A stretch of 62,000 nt of DNA from Apostichopus japonicus (GCF_037975245.1 NC_092565.1:9220499-9282498), one strand, 5' to 3'; positions 15,240-27,449 are shown, counted from the stretch's first letter. Numbers and translations are program-made. The notes: generated by a model not told the origin, from the letters alone.

Positions 15240-15306
15240 CTGTAGAGTGCATTATCACCAGTACTGTAATCTTCAGGTTCACTGTTGCTTGGTGAGTCAA
15301 CCATGC
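15240..15306 (-). CDS. Candidate exon A (acidic, Ser/Asp-rich)
   Basis: This 67-bp interval is bounded by an acceptor ending TTTTAAAG and a strong donor AG|GTAAGT. With incoming phase 1 it reads G-MVDSPSNSEPEDYSTGDNA-LY, an acidic and probably disordered stretch, and it leaves phase 2. It joins exon B in frame. Another frame is also open here (WLTHQATV...), so the coding status rests on the phase chain with exons B-D. No domain is recognised. Confidence 0.3.
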
Positions 15307-15592
15307 CTTTAAAAGGAGATATAACATATTATACATTTTGTAGAGGATAATGCATTTATTTTGCTTCATAAAATGAAATTTTGCATGGCGGAATGTTCAA
15401 AATAACAGCTATCATCTCTGGAAAACATCAAGGGATGCAGTCAGTGACACCATAAAAGAGCAGTTTACAATGGTAAATATACCATACATGACGATTATCA
15501 TTGTAACATGTTGGCACAAGCAAAGTCATGTACCGTACATACACATACAGTATGAAAACATTGAATTAAGATGTCCAGTCTGAATTTCTTAC

Positions 15593-15661
15593 CATGAACT
15601 TTCATCAAGGAGCTCAAAGACTTCACTATCGCCACTGTCATACTCTTCATGTAGTCAAGAT
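15593..15661 (-). CDS. Candidate exon B
   Basis: This 69-bp interval lies between the acceptor CTTCCTCCAG and the donor CATG|GTAAGA. In the phase-1 chain it reads D-LDYMKSMTVAIVKSLSSL-MKVH. A different frame gives an acidic EEYDSGDSEVFELLDESS that resembles exons A and C in style but has an upstream stop and the wrong incoming phase. The reading frame is therefore uncertain. No domain is recognised. Confidence 0.3.
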
Positions 15662-15849
15662 CTGGAGGAAGTTAATGACAATGTCAAGACAATTACATTA
15701 TGGACTAATGTTTTATACACATACTACACACTCATCCAAATTTGAAAGGTACTACTCCACTTACAATTTACATCAAATGCAATAGAAGATGTGCTTTTCC
15801 TTAGGATGTACTTAGCTAGAAGAATATAATAAAATCAATGTTCACATAC

Positions 15850-15921
15850 CATTGTCTGATTCATCAGAGGCTATAGGTGATGACATAGGGAATGTCCCAT
15901 CACCATGAACTGCTTTTGTCA
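15850..15921 (-). CDS. Candidate exon C
   Basis: This 72-bp interval is flanked by a good pyrimidine-rich acceptor (ATTTCTCTTTCAG) and the donor AATG|GTATGT. With incoming phase 1 it reads TKAVHGDGTFPMSSPIASDE-SDN and leaves phase 1, which matches exon B. The product would be Ser/Asp-rich and probably disordered. No homologue is recognised. Confidence 0.35.
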
Positions 15922-16459
15922 CTGAAAGAGAAATACATGACATATATTTGGAGAGTAAAGGGCTTAAGGTAAAACTTAAAATCCTTTTTTATATTACTGG
16001 AATAAAAGCCTTTGTCAGGATATGATGCTAAAATGACCTCAAGATTAACCAAGCTTTCATAAGCTAAAGCTGAAATATACACATACTTGCAATGAGTTGA
16101 CTAATAGAATTAGCTAATATATGATGAGAAACATGAACACTTTACTGGTTGCATAAGTGAGTGACTGACTGAGACTTATTTTAAACATACTTGTCCTTAC
16201 TTTTCATACCCTTACCACATGGCTCTCTTCCTCATACCAATGGACTCCTGTGCCCAATTACTTTTCTCAATCTCAACATCTCCTAAGGTTTAACAATAAC
16301 CCTTGTATTGCTAGTTTTAAACCCAGCAGATTTTGCTTGGGATGCACTTTTGGTCCATGCTATTTTGGAGATGTCTAAAGGAGGACTTTAGTGACTTCAA
16401 ATGACCTTTGAACCTAACAAATCCTTAAAAAATTGCTCTGAAATATATAAAACACTCAC

Positions 16460-16491
16460 TGGTCTTGGGTAAGGTGTCTTGTAGTGTTGAG
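16460..16491 (-). CDS. Candidate micro-exon D
   Basis: This 32-bp interval is bounded by an acceptor ending TATTCACAG and the donor CCA|GTGAGT. It reads STLQDTLPKT with incoming phase 2. Its last base joins exon C to make a Met codon, keeping the frame open. Micro-exons this short are easy to imagine by chance, so support comes only from phase agreement with exons C and E. Confidence 0.25.
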
Positions 16492-16766
16492 CTGTGAATA
16501 ATAGAAAAAAAAGAGAATGTTGTATTTTGGATCCAGTCGCTTTTTGGAGGGCGGTCTTTGCAAACTCGACATAATATATGGCTCTGCCGGAACCAACTAT
16601 AATATATCTCTATATGAGCTCATCTATGTTCCCTCAATTGAGGGGTCTTGAATGAGTCAAGCATTTAAATAAAAAGAAACGCAGTCATTGGCTGAGCCCT
16701 CTCCTAACAAAAACGAAGGTTGTGTAGGATGGTGATTGGACACCCAAATTTTAGGGAAAATCTTAC

Positions 16767-16868
16767 GGGAAACCAAGGTTGGAACATTCAGGATACTTTT
16801 GGAGGTAAAGGTACACTTGTTGCAATCTTTGACAATAATCATTTGCATCTGATTTTAGAAATAAGGAT
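16767..16868 (-). other. Possible optional exon F
   Basis: This 102-bp interval has a strong acceptor (TTTTTTCTCACAAATTCAG) and the donor CCC|GTAAGA. One frame is open through it (phase 2 in, phase 2 out), containing DANDYCQRLQQVYLYLQKY, and it could precede exon D. Joined directly to the end of the SET-like exon it would create a TGA, so an intervening exon or a broken gene would be needed. Confidence 0.2.
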
Positions 16869-17832
16869 CTGAATTTGTGAGAAAAAAGACAAACCAAAGA
16901 AGAGATTCAAAATATTGCATTCATTTAATATGCTTTAAAAAATAAATGCACAAAATAGACCTTCAATGACTGTAGTTGGTATCAAGACCTCAGTACGTCT
17001 CCTTTTTTTCCCAGTAACTAAGGAACTGGGTTCACAAAATTAAACATAGATATGGAGTTCTCACAGAAAAACTTGGAAATGAAATCAAAATTCTGTTTCA
17101 AACTTGATGTGTGGTACAGTTGCAATATATATTGAGAATATGAACAGATCACGAACAAATAAAACTATTCTAGCTGGTATGTTACAAATGAGGCCATCAT
17201 CTAGAACGAGTTGGATTTACAAGGTTTACTGTTAGAAAATGAAACTGCGATGACATACAATCATGAAATTCATTCTGGACGCAGCCTGATAGGACAACTT
17301 TGTTATAAACTGTACATTCATGCTTCAAAGCTCTCGTTCCGACAGTATGAATATCATGTTTCTATCAGCATGACATGAGAGGGAGTAAAGAGTGGTATTT
17401 AGCATTCATAGAAAAGTGGCCCAATTGGCTGCTGACTACTGACTATTCAAACCTAACCCCTAATAAAAAGAGAATTTTTGTATTTCAAAATAATTGAAGG
17501 TATTTTTTCATACTGCTACTTATTACTTTCAATCATATGAAACACAAAAAAATAAATAGGTTGACTATAATTTGGAACTTTACTGCTATACTATATACTA
17601 TAAAAGTGCAGATTTGAGGGTAAAATAAAAATGTCCTATAGATAGAGCACTTTTTTTGGCATAAAAATAGCCTAAACAGTTGCAACAAAATTCCCTGACA
17701 ACTGGACCTTTCAACATTGCAATGTGTTCGTATTGGTTTAGGGTACTTATATGGTGGGATAAATTTTGGATAAACTGATTAATCTATACTATCTAAACTT
17801 TCATGTTCCTGTAGACATATAATTAGACTCAC

Positions 17833-17996
17833 CATTGTGAAATACCATTATATCGAAGAAAACATAGGAAGCTCCCTTTTGATGGTTGATACTCTTGTTC
17901 AGGTCGCAAAGCTATTTTTGTAGGAAATAAGGTTACCCCTACACTCCAGGAGGAAATCGCCCTTGGAGAACGTTTTAGCAGCAAATGTACTTTCTC
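17833..17996 (-). pseudogene. SET-domain-like exon E with a frame break
   Basis: On the minus strand a 164-bp interval sits between a strong acceptor (AAATTCTTTCAG) and the donor CAATG|GTGAGT. Its first half reads GESTFAAK then TFSKGDFLLECRGNLIS, resembling the N-terminal SET motif of lysine methyltransferases of the KMT5A/SET8 type (GRGVFATK..F.KGDFV.EY.G.LI). The reading ends at TGA 17901-17899. After a shift of one base around the A5 run at 17915-17919, the next frame reads RPEQEYQPSKGSFLCFLRYN, like the following SET segment. The GxG glycine appears as Ser. The C-terminal SET motifs (RxxNHS, YDY) were not found. It is either a decayed copy or a gene with an assembly error. The family call is by eye. 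Confidence 0.45.
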
Positions 17997-19844
17997 CTGA
18001 AAGAATTTAATAAAGTATATTGTATGAGCAGCACATCTTAGACATTCAATGACACAGTGCCCGTGCAGTTCTTCCTACAAAAGGCAAAACCAATAATGCC
18101 AGTACCAGTGGTAGAGCTACTGCAGTAGTAGTACTACCACTGCGAGGCCCTACAATAATCTGAGGTCTGTTATATACTATAGGCCTATGTAGCCTAGTAT
18201 TATATGTTACTATACTATAAGTAATATTGGATATAAAGCCTGATAAGCCATACCGCTGTATATACTGTATATCATCATTCTCTATGTAGTATAGGTCTCG
18301 CTTGCTTCTCTGAATTTCAAGTTCTAATTTGCACATGGATAAATTAAAGTTGCAGGTAACCACAACGACTATCTTGAGAAAGTTGAGATTGTATGATGGA
18401 AAATTATCTCAGGACTATAAATTAATGCATCTATAGTGTGTTCATTATATATAAAATTGTACTATTGAAGTACAAATGTTTCAGAGCTACGTAGCCAGTG
18501 TGGGTGCAATAAACAAATGGTGAGCACATGGTTTCCCTGAGGTCATATATCTGTTACTATTTTATTGTATCTCACATGGTGTATTAATCCATTCTGAGCA
18601 CTGGAAGGGCCCATTTAAATGAGTTGTGTTTGGACTTTGGAGCCTACTAAAGTATTCCACTGGTTAATTTAACAATAGAAAGCAGTATGCATATTGTAGT
18701 TGATTAGATTTCCTAGAACTATACTTGAACTAGGCAGTGTTAATATATGCCCCTGTAGCATGGTCACCTGTAATATAGCGTTCTTAAAGGTTTCTTGTAT
18801 TGGCCCAAATTAAGCACAATAACACTAAGAAAGGAAACATGAGTGCAGGCTAATTTGTAGCCAGTCTAAACTTAATTGGGACCAATACAAGCCTTGGAAC
18901 ATACTATTTTATATTTATATATATTACATTATTGTATTAAAACCTTTCCCCTTCCATGGTCAATGTTAGAACTAGGCAGGCCTAGGCTAAATCCCTAATT
19001 TGCAATTGACCATAGAAATTTCTGCTAAGATTTCATGTCTTTTTCCCTCTAAAACCAACCGCGAAAATTGCGAAGCTAATAATCAAACTATATATCCTTG
19101 AGAATCAGAAAAAATATGGAGTAGGTCTTACTGCTGTGATACTAGACCTGTGGTGAAAGAGCAACTTGAGTAAACTAAAACTATTGGACCTAGCGTTAGT
19201 ATTGCGAAATCACCATAGGCTAGGCCTAGCCTCGCACAATAACTGCAGTGTTAGCCTTAGGGCCAGGCTAGGGATACTTAGAACTAACTTACACAATCAT
19301 CTTTCCTGCTTAGCCTTAGTGTTAGTTGAAGAATGTTGATATTTAACCTTCAGATGCTCCACCGGCGACAAATCTGCATATATTAGTAAGGCCTTTATCT
19401 TGTATGAAGCCCGCACTATAGCCTATGCCCATATAGTAAAAGTCGTAGGCATAGATGTATGGGATATGCGTTCGGGCGCGTAGATCGTCGAGTATGTACT
19501 TACATAACGTATGTACAATGTCTGTACGGATAAATCACATTAAGCGCAATTAGTGAACTTGGTGGCGCACGTCTCACATGAAAAGATTTCTTTTATTTCA
19601 TAAAACGGAAAAACGTTATATTTTATATCGCGTTTTCTTCGATGAATAACAAGTTGTACACATAATGCACATACAAGGTATATTGAATTTTCGAAGTCGG
19701 CTATCCCTCTTCTGTTATCTTTATCCACGGTAGATAAATACATCGTCTCTTCTGATAAACGTAATTAATAGAAGATACTTTTAATGAAACCACTGGATTA
19801 GCTGCATAATAACCTCCGCAACATTGGAGTTTACCTGCCAAACA
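17997..19844. other. Upstream part of the motif-bounded block
   Basis: No pre-SET exon could be recognised upstream of the SET-like exon. The minus open frame at 18046-18363 is hydrophobic at its end but otherwise featureless. A 16-bp perfect palindrome AGGCTAGGCCTAGCCT lies at 19217-19232 amid many TAGGC/GCCTA words. Confidence 0.4.
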
Positions 19845-19923
19845 TTACGTGTACTTCTTCCCAGGTACACATAACCCCGAAGTACACATAATAACACAGT
19901 ATTTGGACACTTGGTACACCTAA
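19845..19923. repeat. Right cluster of AAGTACACATAA motifs
   Basis: It contains TTACGTGTACTT (19845), GGTACACATAA (19864), AAGTACACATAA (19880) and GGTACACCTAA (19913). The order, an inverted copy followed by direct copies, matches the left cluster at 13247-13288. A short TA repeat follows at about 19939-19951. The same words are not obvious elsewhere in the window. Confidence 0.7.
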
Positions 19924-19951
19924 TACCTTCAATTGATAAATATATATATAT

Positions 19952-21155
19952 ACGCAGAAACGATGAAATAGGCATGGAATTCCCAGCGAATGATAAGCAT
20001 TGCACCAAGACGATTTGACACAATTTTCTATATTGCATTAAACCATTAATAAGTCGTTATGTTAAAGGCATTGAAGACTCGCCCCAAACCGCGTGCGGCC
20101 ATCTGACGCAAGTGACGTTTTGTTCGTGCAGGGAGTTGTTACTCCCTGGTTCGTGTCGCTACAAAATGCAGACAGTACTGAAACGTGATACCTTGTTATC
20201 TTTAGCTGGACCTGAGATATCCATCGCTGTATCGTTTATACACTGTGCTGTTTGTATTGAACGCAGCTGTATGTACTGACTGTACACCACTGTCTAATTA
20301 CCGATGGTAGCAAGCTATGTGTGTGTATTTTCTGGGATCGATGGTGGTGTCTAACACTTTTGTTACACCTCATTCGAAACTAGGTCAAATTACCGGCATT
20401 AGACGTTTCTTTTTGCGCGAGTCTCCACACCGAACAGGCAAATAGTGGTAACGAAACATATCTGGCATCTTCTTAGATTTTTGAGGGGCGGTATGTGTAA
20501 TTATGATTAAAATTTTACATGACTTGGGCAAAGGGACGTGTACCCTACCATTACCAGTGTTCATGTTAGTATAACCATGCATGACAGGGTATACCGGTAA
20601 AACGTCCATGATTAGGGGAGTGTTTATCCCCCTCCGCCAACCCTAACAACCCGAAACGTAAACCATTGTCGGAAGAAAGTCCCTAAACTAAAAAGACGTA
20701 ATGAAGGCACTTTTCTGCATGTTTGCAATAAAGCCTATCGCGATTAGTATTAATGTTAAATTGTTACATACATGACCTTCCTGCTCAACAGGTTGGTACC
20801 GCGCATGAACTAAAATGCGTCTCTCAGAGAGAATTAAAATTTTTCATTTCTTTTCTAGACAGTGACCTTGAGTTGTAATAGGTTGTTCTTATTTATGATA
20901 TAGGCCTATACTGTAATGTTACGGCTTTGTTTAAAAACCTTCTTTTGTTCTTAGGAAATGTTGCGGGCCTTGTGAAGTTTATTGCATGATATCAACATAG
21001 TCTGTTACAGTATTATTAACGTAGAAAGATGAATATGATTAAGATGAAAGCAATAAAACACACATAATAAAGTAACTAAAAATTACATTTGCATTTATTG
21101 ATATTATAATTTTTTCATTCCCACATAGTATTGTCATAACACTGTAAACGAAGCG

Positions 21156-21197
<42 letters not shown>

Positions 21198-22489
21198 AAC
21201 AGAAATTCCGATACTCCAAATTAACTGATATATGTATGGACATATTTGTATTAATACAGTAGAGTTGAACTCCAGTATGAAACAATCTTTGTATTAATCG
21301 TAGGAAGAAAGAAGAAAGATAATTTATTAAAAGAAAGATTACCGTTCCTTATTTTATTATCACCTTTGCCTTACGTTTATTGCCCTAAAGTATTGCGTAA
21401 TAATAATCATAATCATTATAATATTAATAATAATAATACGTCAAAAGAGAAGCTTGTTAAGCAAAATTGACAAAAGATGTATACTTTATTCCAGAAAATA
21501 AATTCTTCCCGATGGTGATTCTGCTCATTGGGTTTTTTTTTTAAAATTAAATCATTGATACCTGCCTGAACTACTACAAATGAAATCAGTTCCAAAGATC
21601 TTCTTGAAGAAAAAATATACAAAAAATTAAGATATGACTTTTCGAAGGAGCTCAGTGATTGCTCTTGTAGATTCCGTCCCATATGTTGTCTTCTCTGGTA
21701 CAAAATACATTGAACAAAATGTTTGAATGATGTTCAACTCTTGCAGTGGATTAGGAAATTTCAGAAATAATATTTTTGAATGCAAGATTTAGCATCATGT
21801 TTCTAATATGTATGAAAGATGAGGCCAAAATGTTTCGAAATTATATTTTATGTATTTACGCATGATTGATAGATTGATTCATATACTCATTCGTTCATTC
21901 GTTCATTTATAAATCACTAGCGTCCACAGAGACAAAGTAACAGTCCTCTCCACCATCCAACAGCAATCGACACTGATAATTATTAGTAACACACAGCTCG
22001 CACCCCAATATGACAACACCTCGAATGTGAGTGACCTCCACGGTATAGGATATACCTTGGTGTTTAAGCCACAACCGTATACTATACCCCCACCCCACCC
22101 CACCTAAACTCACCCCGCCCCTCCCCACCCCATCCCACCCACACATCTTTTAAGGAAGAGATAATCAATTACAAATATTTGATCTCAAATGAATGAAGCA
22201 CAATACACTTAACTACAAATCATTTCAGTGAGTTATAGAATAGGACATGCAGTGAGTTTTACAATATACTTGTGGCTATAAATAACAACGAGCTTACCAT
22301 TTTTAATATGTAATTTATCGAGCATTACCGAACACATACTGAAAGAAAACCCCATTTATTTCGTACAATAGTGACTTTGATATAATTTTACCTCATCAAT
22401 GTAGAAACCATCTATACATTAACTTAGCGAGATGCTAGGGAAAAATATCTTGTTCGATTCTATCGATAGATACCATGCTTTAAAAGGGA
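19952..22489. other. Intergenic, no gene recognised
   Basis: It contains an (AT)n tract at 21157-21195 and a C-rich tract at 22087-22141. The stretch at 20060-20170 is more GC-rich with two TGACG words (TGACGCAA, TGACGTTT) but has no recognisable transcript. The minus open frames at 21416-21703 and 21903-22146 show no domain; the latter is G-rich by composition. Confidence 0.5.
21157..21195. repeat. (AT)n microsatellite
   Basis: About 39 bases of uninterrupted alternating TA. Confidence 0.95.
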
Positions 22490-23005
22490 CTGCCTCATAC
22501 TACCTCAGGGTCCCTGCATTGCCTCATACCACCCCAGGGCCTCATAATACCACAGAGTCCCTGCATTGCCCCATACTACCTCAGGGTCCCTGCATTGCCT
22601 CACGCTACCTCATGGTCCCCTGCAATTACCTCATACTACCTCAGAGCCCTCTTACTACCACAAAGTCCATGCATTGCCTCACGCTACCTCATGGTCCCCT
22701 GCAATTGCCTCATACTACCTCAGGGCCCACATACTACCACAAAGTCCATGCATTGCCTCATACTACCACGGGGTCACTTATATTGCCGCATACTACCTCG
22801 GGGTCCCTGCATTGCCTCATACTACCTCAGGGCCCTCATACTACCACAGAGTCCATGCATTGCCTCATACTACCTCAGGGTCACTTATATTGCCTCAAAC
22901 TACCTCAAGGTCACTTGCATTGCCTCATACTACCTCATGATCCCTTGCATTGCCTCATACTACCTCAGGATGCCTTGCATTGCCTCAAACTACCTCATGG
23001 TCCAT
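22490..23005. repeat. Minisatellite, about 29-30 bp unit
   Basis: More than fifteen variant copies of a unit close to TGCATTGCCTCATACTACCT followed by CAGGGTCCC. Some units are shortened (CTACCACAAAGTCCA) and some contain CTCACGCTACCTCATGGT. All three plus-strand frames stay open over most of the array. This gives overlapping His/Leu/Pro/Ser-rich pseudo-proteins of 224, 148 and 124 codons, so none is evidence of a gene. Confidence 0.9.
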
Positions 23006-24743
23006 TTGTTCGAGTTAAGAGTACCCAAGGGACTACTTTAAGTGTTGCCTGGCGAGTTACGTCTCGACACAATTTCCTTGCTTATATTGACGTCTTTCTG
23101 TCTTAAATATCGCTAAATATGAAAACTGAAATAAAAACTTTTAGGTAAACATGAAATCACACAACCCATTGAGACTACATTTGCTGCCTGGAAAACTCTT
23201 GACAAATACATTAAGACAAACTTACAGATCCATTTATCCAATATTATTTTATGTTGATACCCATTACCATATAAAGTGATTCAGAGGCACCTGTTAAAAT
23301 ACGAATTGGTTGATTGAAACAAACTTCGCTAGCAAGTTGATGATAGTAAAAGTGCATCACACAAGGAACACCAGACCATAGTGGCCTTCTCAAATTACCG
23401 ATTACACCCCCCCCCCCACCCGCCCACCCCTCTCCTACCCAAAATCGCATTATTTTGATCGTCGTCTCAATATAGTTTCCCAATAATCCCGACAGTAAAC
23501 ACATGTTCTCTTCCACATACAAAAAGTACCTACTCCAGCCGAAGCCAGTTCAAGTAAAAACTAATATTCTGAAAATATCCTCTCAATAACTAACTCATCG
23601 CGTGTATAAAAATAAGCTGCTACGGTATTTCATACTGGCCATTACGAATCTGTAAATCTGCCTCTTTGCAGTTCCATCGTCACTATAGAGAGAACTATTT
23701 ATCTGGTAAATGTTCATTTTTAATCTGATACAATTTAGATTAACCATAGACATACATTATAAATATACATATACAACTAGAGTGCAGGTCAAGTAAACGT
23801 CCTAATGTCATAAGTTACAGATAGACACTAGGATTGACTTTAACAAGCATTACCACTAATTCACAAAATAATACACAGAAACATTTTGAATCGATGTCAA
23901 AAATACTTTATACCAAGGAGAGAAAAACCAAGATCCGGTAATTCCTGTTCAATGTATTTCTTATATTCGGTTATGTTAACTATTACAAAATATAAAATTC
24001 CCAAGGATTTCGGCAACAACACTTACACAAGTTCAAAGGAAACTTGAATGTCATGGAATATTCGCACAATGGGTTTAGTTAAGCCAACAAAGCATATAGA
24101 CCACCTATTGTATAAGAACAATGCAAGCAGACAATTAAAAAAGTCAATTGAAAATTTAAAATAGGTTGTTTCTATAACAAGAAGTGATGATTGCATTCTT
24201 CCATATAGTTTCAAATATTTTAACAACAGATAATTATCTGAGATATAACAGCATTTTTCTGTAATAATTAATTGTCACCTTTTGACGAGTCGCCTTAATA
24301 CAGCTCCATAACGATGAAGTTCATGTACTTAGCTACTCAAAGTTCATTTCAAATATAATACAGAAAAAGGCAAAACTCCTCAAAGTTTTAAAATGGATTT
24401 TTTTTTGGGTGTGATTGTAGATTGCCTATAGATCTATTATTAACTCGAGATATGGTTAATTACAATTTTGTATCCTAATTATAACCTTCCCTTACCCCAG
24501 GACGTGGATCAGATTAAGGTGGTATATGTGATGTCATCAATGTAGAGATGACTTTGAAAAGTTTGAATTTTCTTATAACCTTCTTGTTGTTTGCTCCTTG
24601 GAATATGATACATTATTTGGGATAATATATCTTAACTGTTCTCTGTATTTAGAATTTCATTAAAATGAAATGTGTGGTTTTTACTCCTTCGATAATGACA
24701 TTATTAAATACGTAGTAGCAAATACATTAAAAAAATATAAGTA
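23006..24743. other. Intergenic, no gene recognised
   Basis: AT-rich with one C-rich tract at 23406-23434. The short open frames lack domains or splice support. Confidence 0.5.
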
Positions 24744-24936
24744 CAGGGGCGGACTGAGGCGTAAATTTGCTATCCTGATCAGTGATCTAATCAGCAACGG
24801 GAGGGGGGTCTTGAAACAAACGCCGCATTTTGCGTCTCAAACAAAAACCGGTGTTTTCGTCACCTCAATCTGATGGCGCCTTCGGTGACTCCAACACCAT
24901 GGTTCACCGGTCACCTGGTAGGCTAATCCACCCCTG
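24744..24936. mobile_element. Small hAT-like MITE
   Basis: The left end CAGGGGCGGACT and the complement of the right end, CAGGGGTGGATT, match at 10 of 12 positions, enclosing 193 bp with no coding frame of note. CAG-GGGCGG ends are typical of hAT-type non-autonomous elements. The 8-bp flanks (TATAAGTA and GATATAAA) do not form a clean target duplication, so the edges are tentative. Confidence 0.5.
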
Positions 24937-26422
24937 GATATAAACCAAACGAGGCACCAGTTAAAATTGATCATATTACTCACGATGAAAGTAAACCCAA
25001 GTATAGCAAATGAAAAACATACTAATTATTCACAATTTTTGAATGCCACCTGCATATCATATATAATTATGCCAATCCTTAATTAAAATAACATTCACGT
25101 GTTATAAATACTACCAAATTGATGTTACTTCCTAACCATAATCTCTTTTTTTTTTCTTTCATTTTCATTTTCTTTGTTTAAACAAGCAGTATTTGTTTTC
25201 TACCCTCAACGGCAAGCAATCTAAATGAAAGAAGACATTGGATAAATGTTACGTAAGATATAATTCACCTGATTGCACTTAACAATATATGCAGTCACAA
25301 TTGCTTAGTGTCTATCATGCAGTTTGATAGCCACTCAATTGTAAAAACCATCACTGAAGAAAATTATTGAAGAAATAAAAACCCTGACAGTTATGATATT
25401 TGTTAAATCAACTTCCTCGAGAACTGAGACAATTATAATTTACAATTTGATGAAAAAAAATTATAATAATATATAACAAGTATAAGCAATTACTTATTAA
25501 TAACTTATCACAAAAACATAACAACCGACACTTTGTTTCTTCCTTTTATTTGAAACAAAGTTTTTTAGTTTTTTAACGAAGAAGTATTTAAACTTTACTT
25601 GTACAATATGAAAGACAATCTTGAAAACACATGAAAACTGAGGAACATACCCTGTACCAGAAGAAATAAAGTTGACATTAACGTGAAATATTGGAAGCGT
25701 GCAATTTTAATAAATGAATTTGCTTTGATAAGAGTATACACATGAATGTGATCAATGAGCTGTGTTAATAATGACAACAAATTGTAGTGCTCTGGAGTAA
25801 TAAGGCACTGTAGGAAATAAATACCATTTGATGTACCTAAAACGCACATGAAAGTATTCGTACTGTTTAAACAACAACAAAATTTAACTATAAATCTCGT
25901 CAGATCTATCTATATTTTAGCAGAAAATTTAATCATTTTAAATATCTTACTAATAAATATTTTTATTTTTATACGTAATAGGAGAGATATCGGGATAACT
26001 TCCTACATATTTACCGCTCAACATAGTGTAAAAAATCTCAACAGATCTATTTTTGTTTCTAAATATGCTAAATGATTTTCGCAAAAACATTAATGAAGAA
26101 ATCTGCAGCTTCTGAAATTAGATGTTCAATATTGTACTGCATGTAAATTGTATGATTGAAATCGTAAGAACTTGTTAGTTGACCATCGATAAGAATGGAA
26201 ACAGTATTTAGAGTAAATTGTGTGAAACAAGTTTGACATCGGGGGAATCGGGGGAAAAAATCTACAACCTCCAGAAAAGATTTCAATAAGTTTTCCGAAA
26301 CGAGTAATAGCTTAATTGCCGTACGCACTTACAAATGATGATGTGATTAGATCATTGAAAATTATATCGGTGGTTCTGCATGAGGGAATATTGATATGGA
26401 ATGTCAACATAGGCTTGGTGGG

Positions 26423-26502
<80 letters not shown>

Positions 26503-27449
26503 TTAAATACAACAAACCCGGTTGTATTACAAATTCTTAATATCTTAATACAAACCGCACACTAAATACCGTACACTATTAACAACAACGAGAGAAGCGT
26601 TTAATATTTTAAGTTCACCAATGAAATGATATTCACTCAAAACCCAAATGTTTGTATTAGCTTAAACAATGATTAAAAATAAAATTTTCTTTGCAAGATT
26701 TGTTCTTTTATTTCTAAAATACAATTTAAAAGAATTCTCTATTCACGCCATCCCTATATTTCCATATATTTACTCCATCATTACTGTACATGTTTTTATA
26801 TACCGGGTACTCAGATATGCATTAATTTCTGAGATTAATATGGCCCTACACCTAACCATTAGATCCTCAGTGATTTAAAAAAAAAAGCGAATAAAACATT
26901 CTTGGAAAACTTCATTCATATGAAAATGATAGTAAACAGGCATTATATACCATGTTTATTAACAATGTTTCTTAAACTCGCTTTATTCCTGCTAAAGTAC
27001 TTAGGCTATATCTAAGTTCTGCGCATGGAAAGTACGGCTCTCAGTGCACATGGATGGCGTATGGTTGGTTCATTGTCGATGGTGAAAACTTTCTCTTCTA
27101 TTTAAAGAAAGAATATTTAATCCTCGTCATCTTATTTCCATTCTTCTTACTTCATTACGAAACTCCTTTTTTCGATTAGAAGAGTAAACGGTACTGCGTT
27201 CATCTGAGTGAAGCCTATTTAAAATAGTTTCACGCTTGTGCAAGTCACTGTATGTTACAAGCGAACCACTACATCGTTTATAGAGCTCTCGAGTTAAATA
27301 CAATTGAGTAAAATATACTCTTTTTGAGTTTGTATACTTTATATATTTCCATTATGTTGTTAAGTTCAGTGTCCAGAACACACTGTCATGACAAGGCAGT
27401 TGGCAATGACTCATTTTTTGTTTTAGTTCGTCAGGCTCCCTTTGTTACC
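24937..27449. other. Intergenic downstream of the BMP-like gene, with an (AT)n tract
   Basis: AT-rich. A 77-bp (AT)n microsatellite occupies 26424-26500. On the minus strand AATAAA words lie at 26982-26987 and 26955-26960, about 460-490 bases beyond the BMP-like stop codon. Either could be its poly(A) signal. No other gene is recognised. Confidence 0.5.

Larger units (their letters stand above)
13247..19923. mobile_element. Candidate 6-7 kb insertion or transposon bounded by motif clusters
   Basis: Two clusters of the same 12-bp motif enclose about 6.1 kb that carries the SET-like exon and the small candidate exons, all on the minus strand. Subterminal repeat clusters are typical of several large DNA transposon groups. 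Equally, an old satellite array could have been split by an insertion or could have seeded two places. No transposase, clean terminal inverted repeat or target duplication was found, so this is a hypothesis. Confidence 0.3.

Noticed and set aside
17913-17938. A 25-base intron (GTAACC...ATAG) that would restore the SET-like frame
   Set aside because: Far below animal intron size, and it would remove the conserved NLIS residues. An indel near the A5 run is simpler.
20060-20200. A promoter with CRE-like TGACG words
   Set aside because: No transcript or coding exon could be linked to it; two short words are weak evidence.
22490-23005. CRISPR-like direct repeats
   Set aside because: Units are contiguous and variable without unique spacers, and the DNA is animal.
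22432-23106. 224-codon His/Pro/Leu-rich open frame as a repeat protein
   Set aside because: The other two plus frames are also open across the same minisatellite, so the openness reflects unit sequence and not selection.
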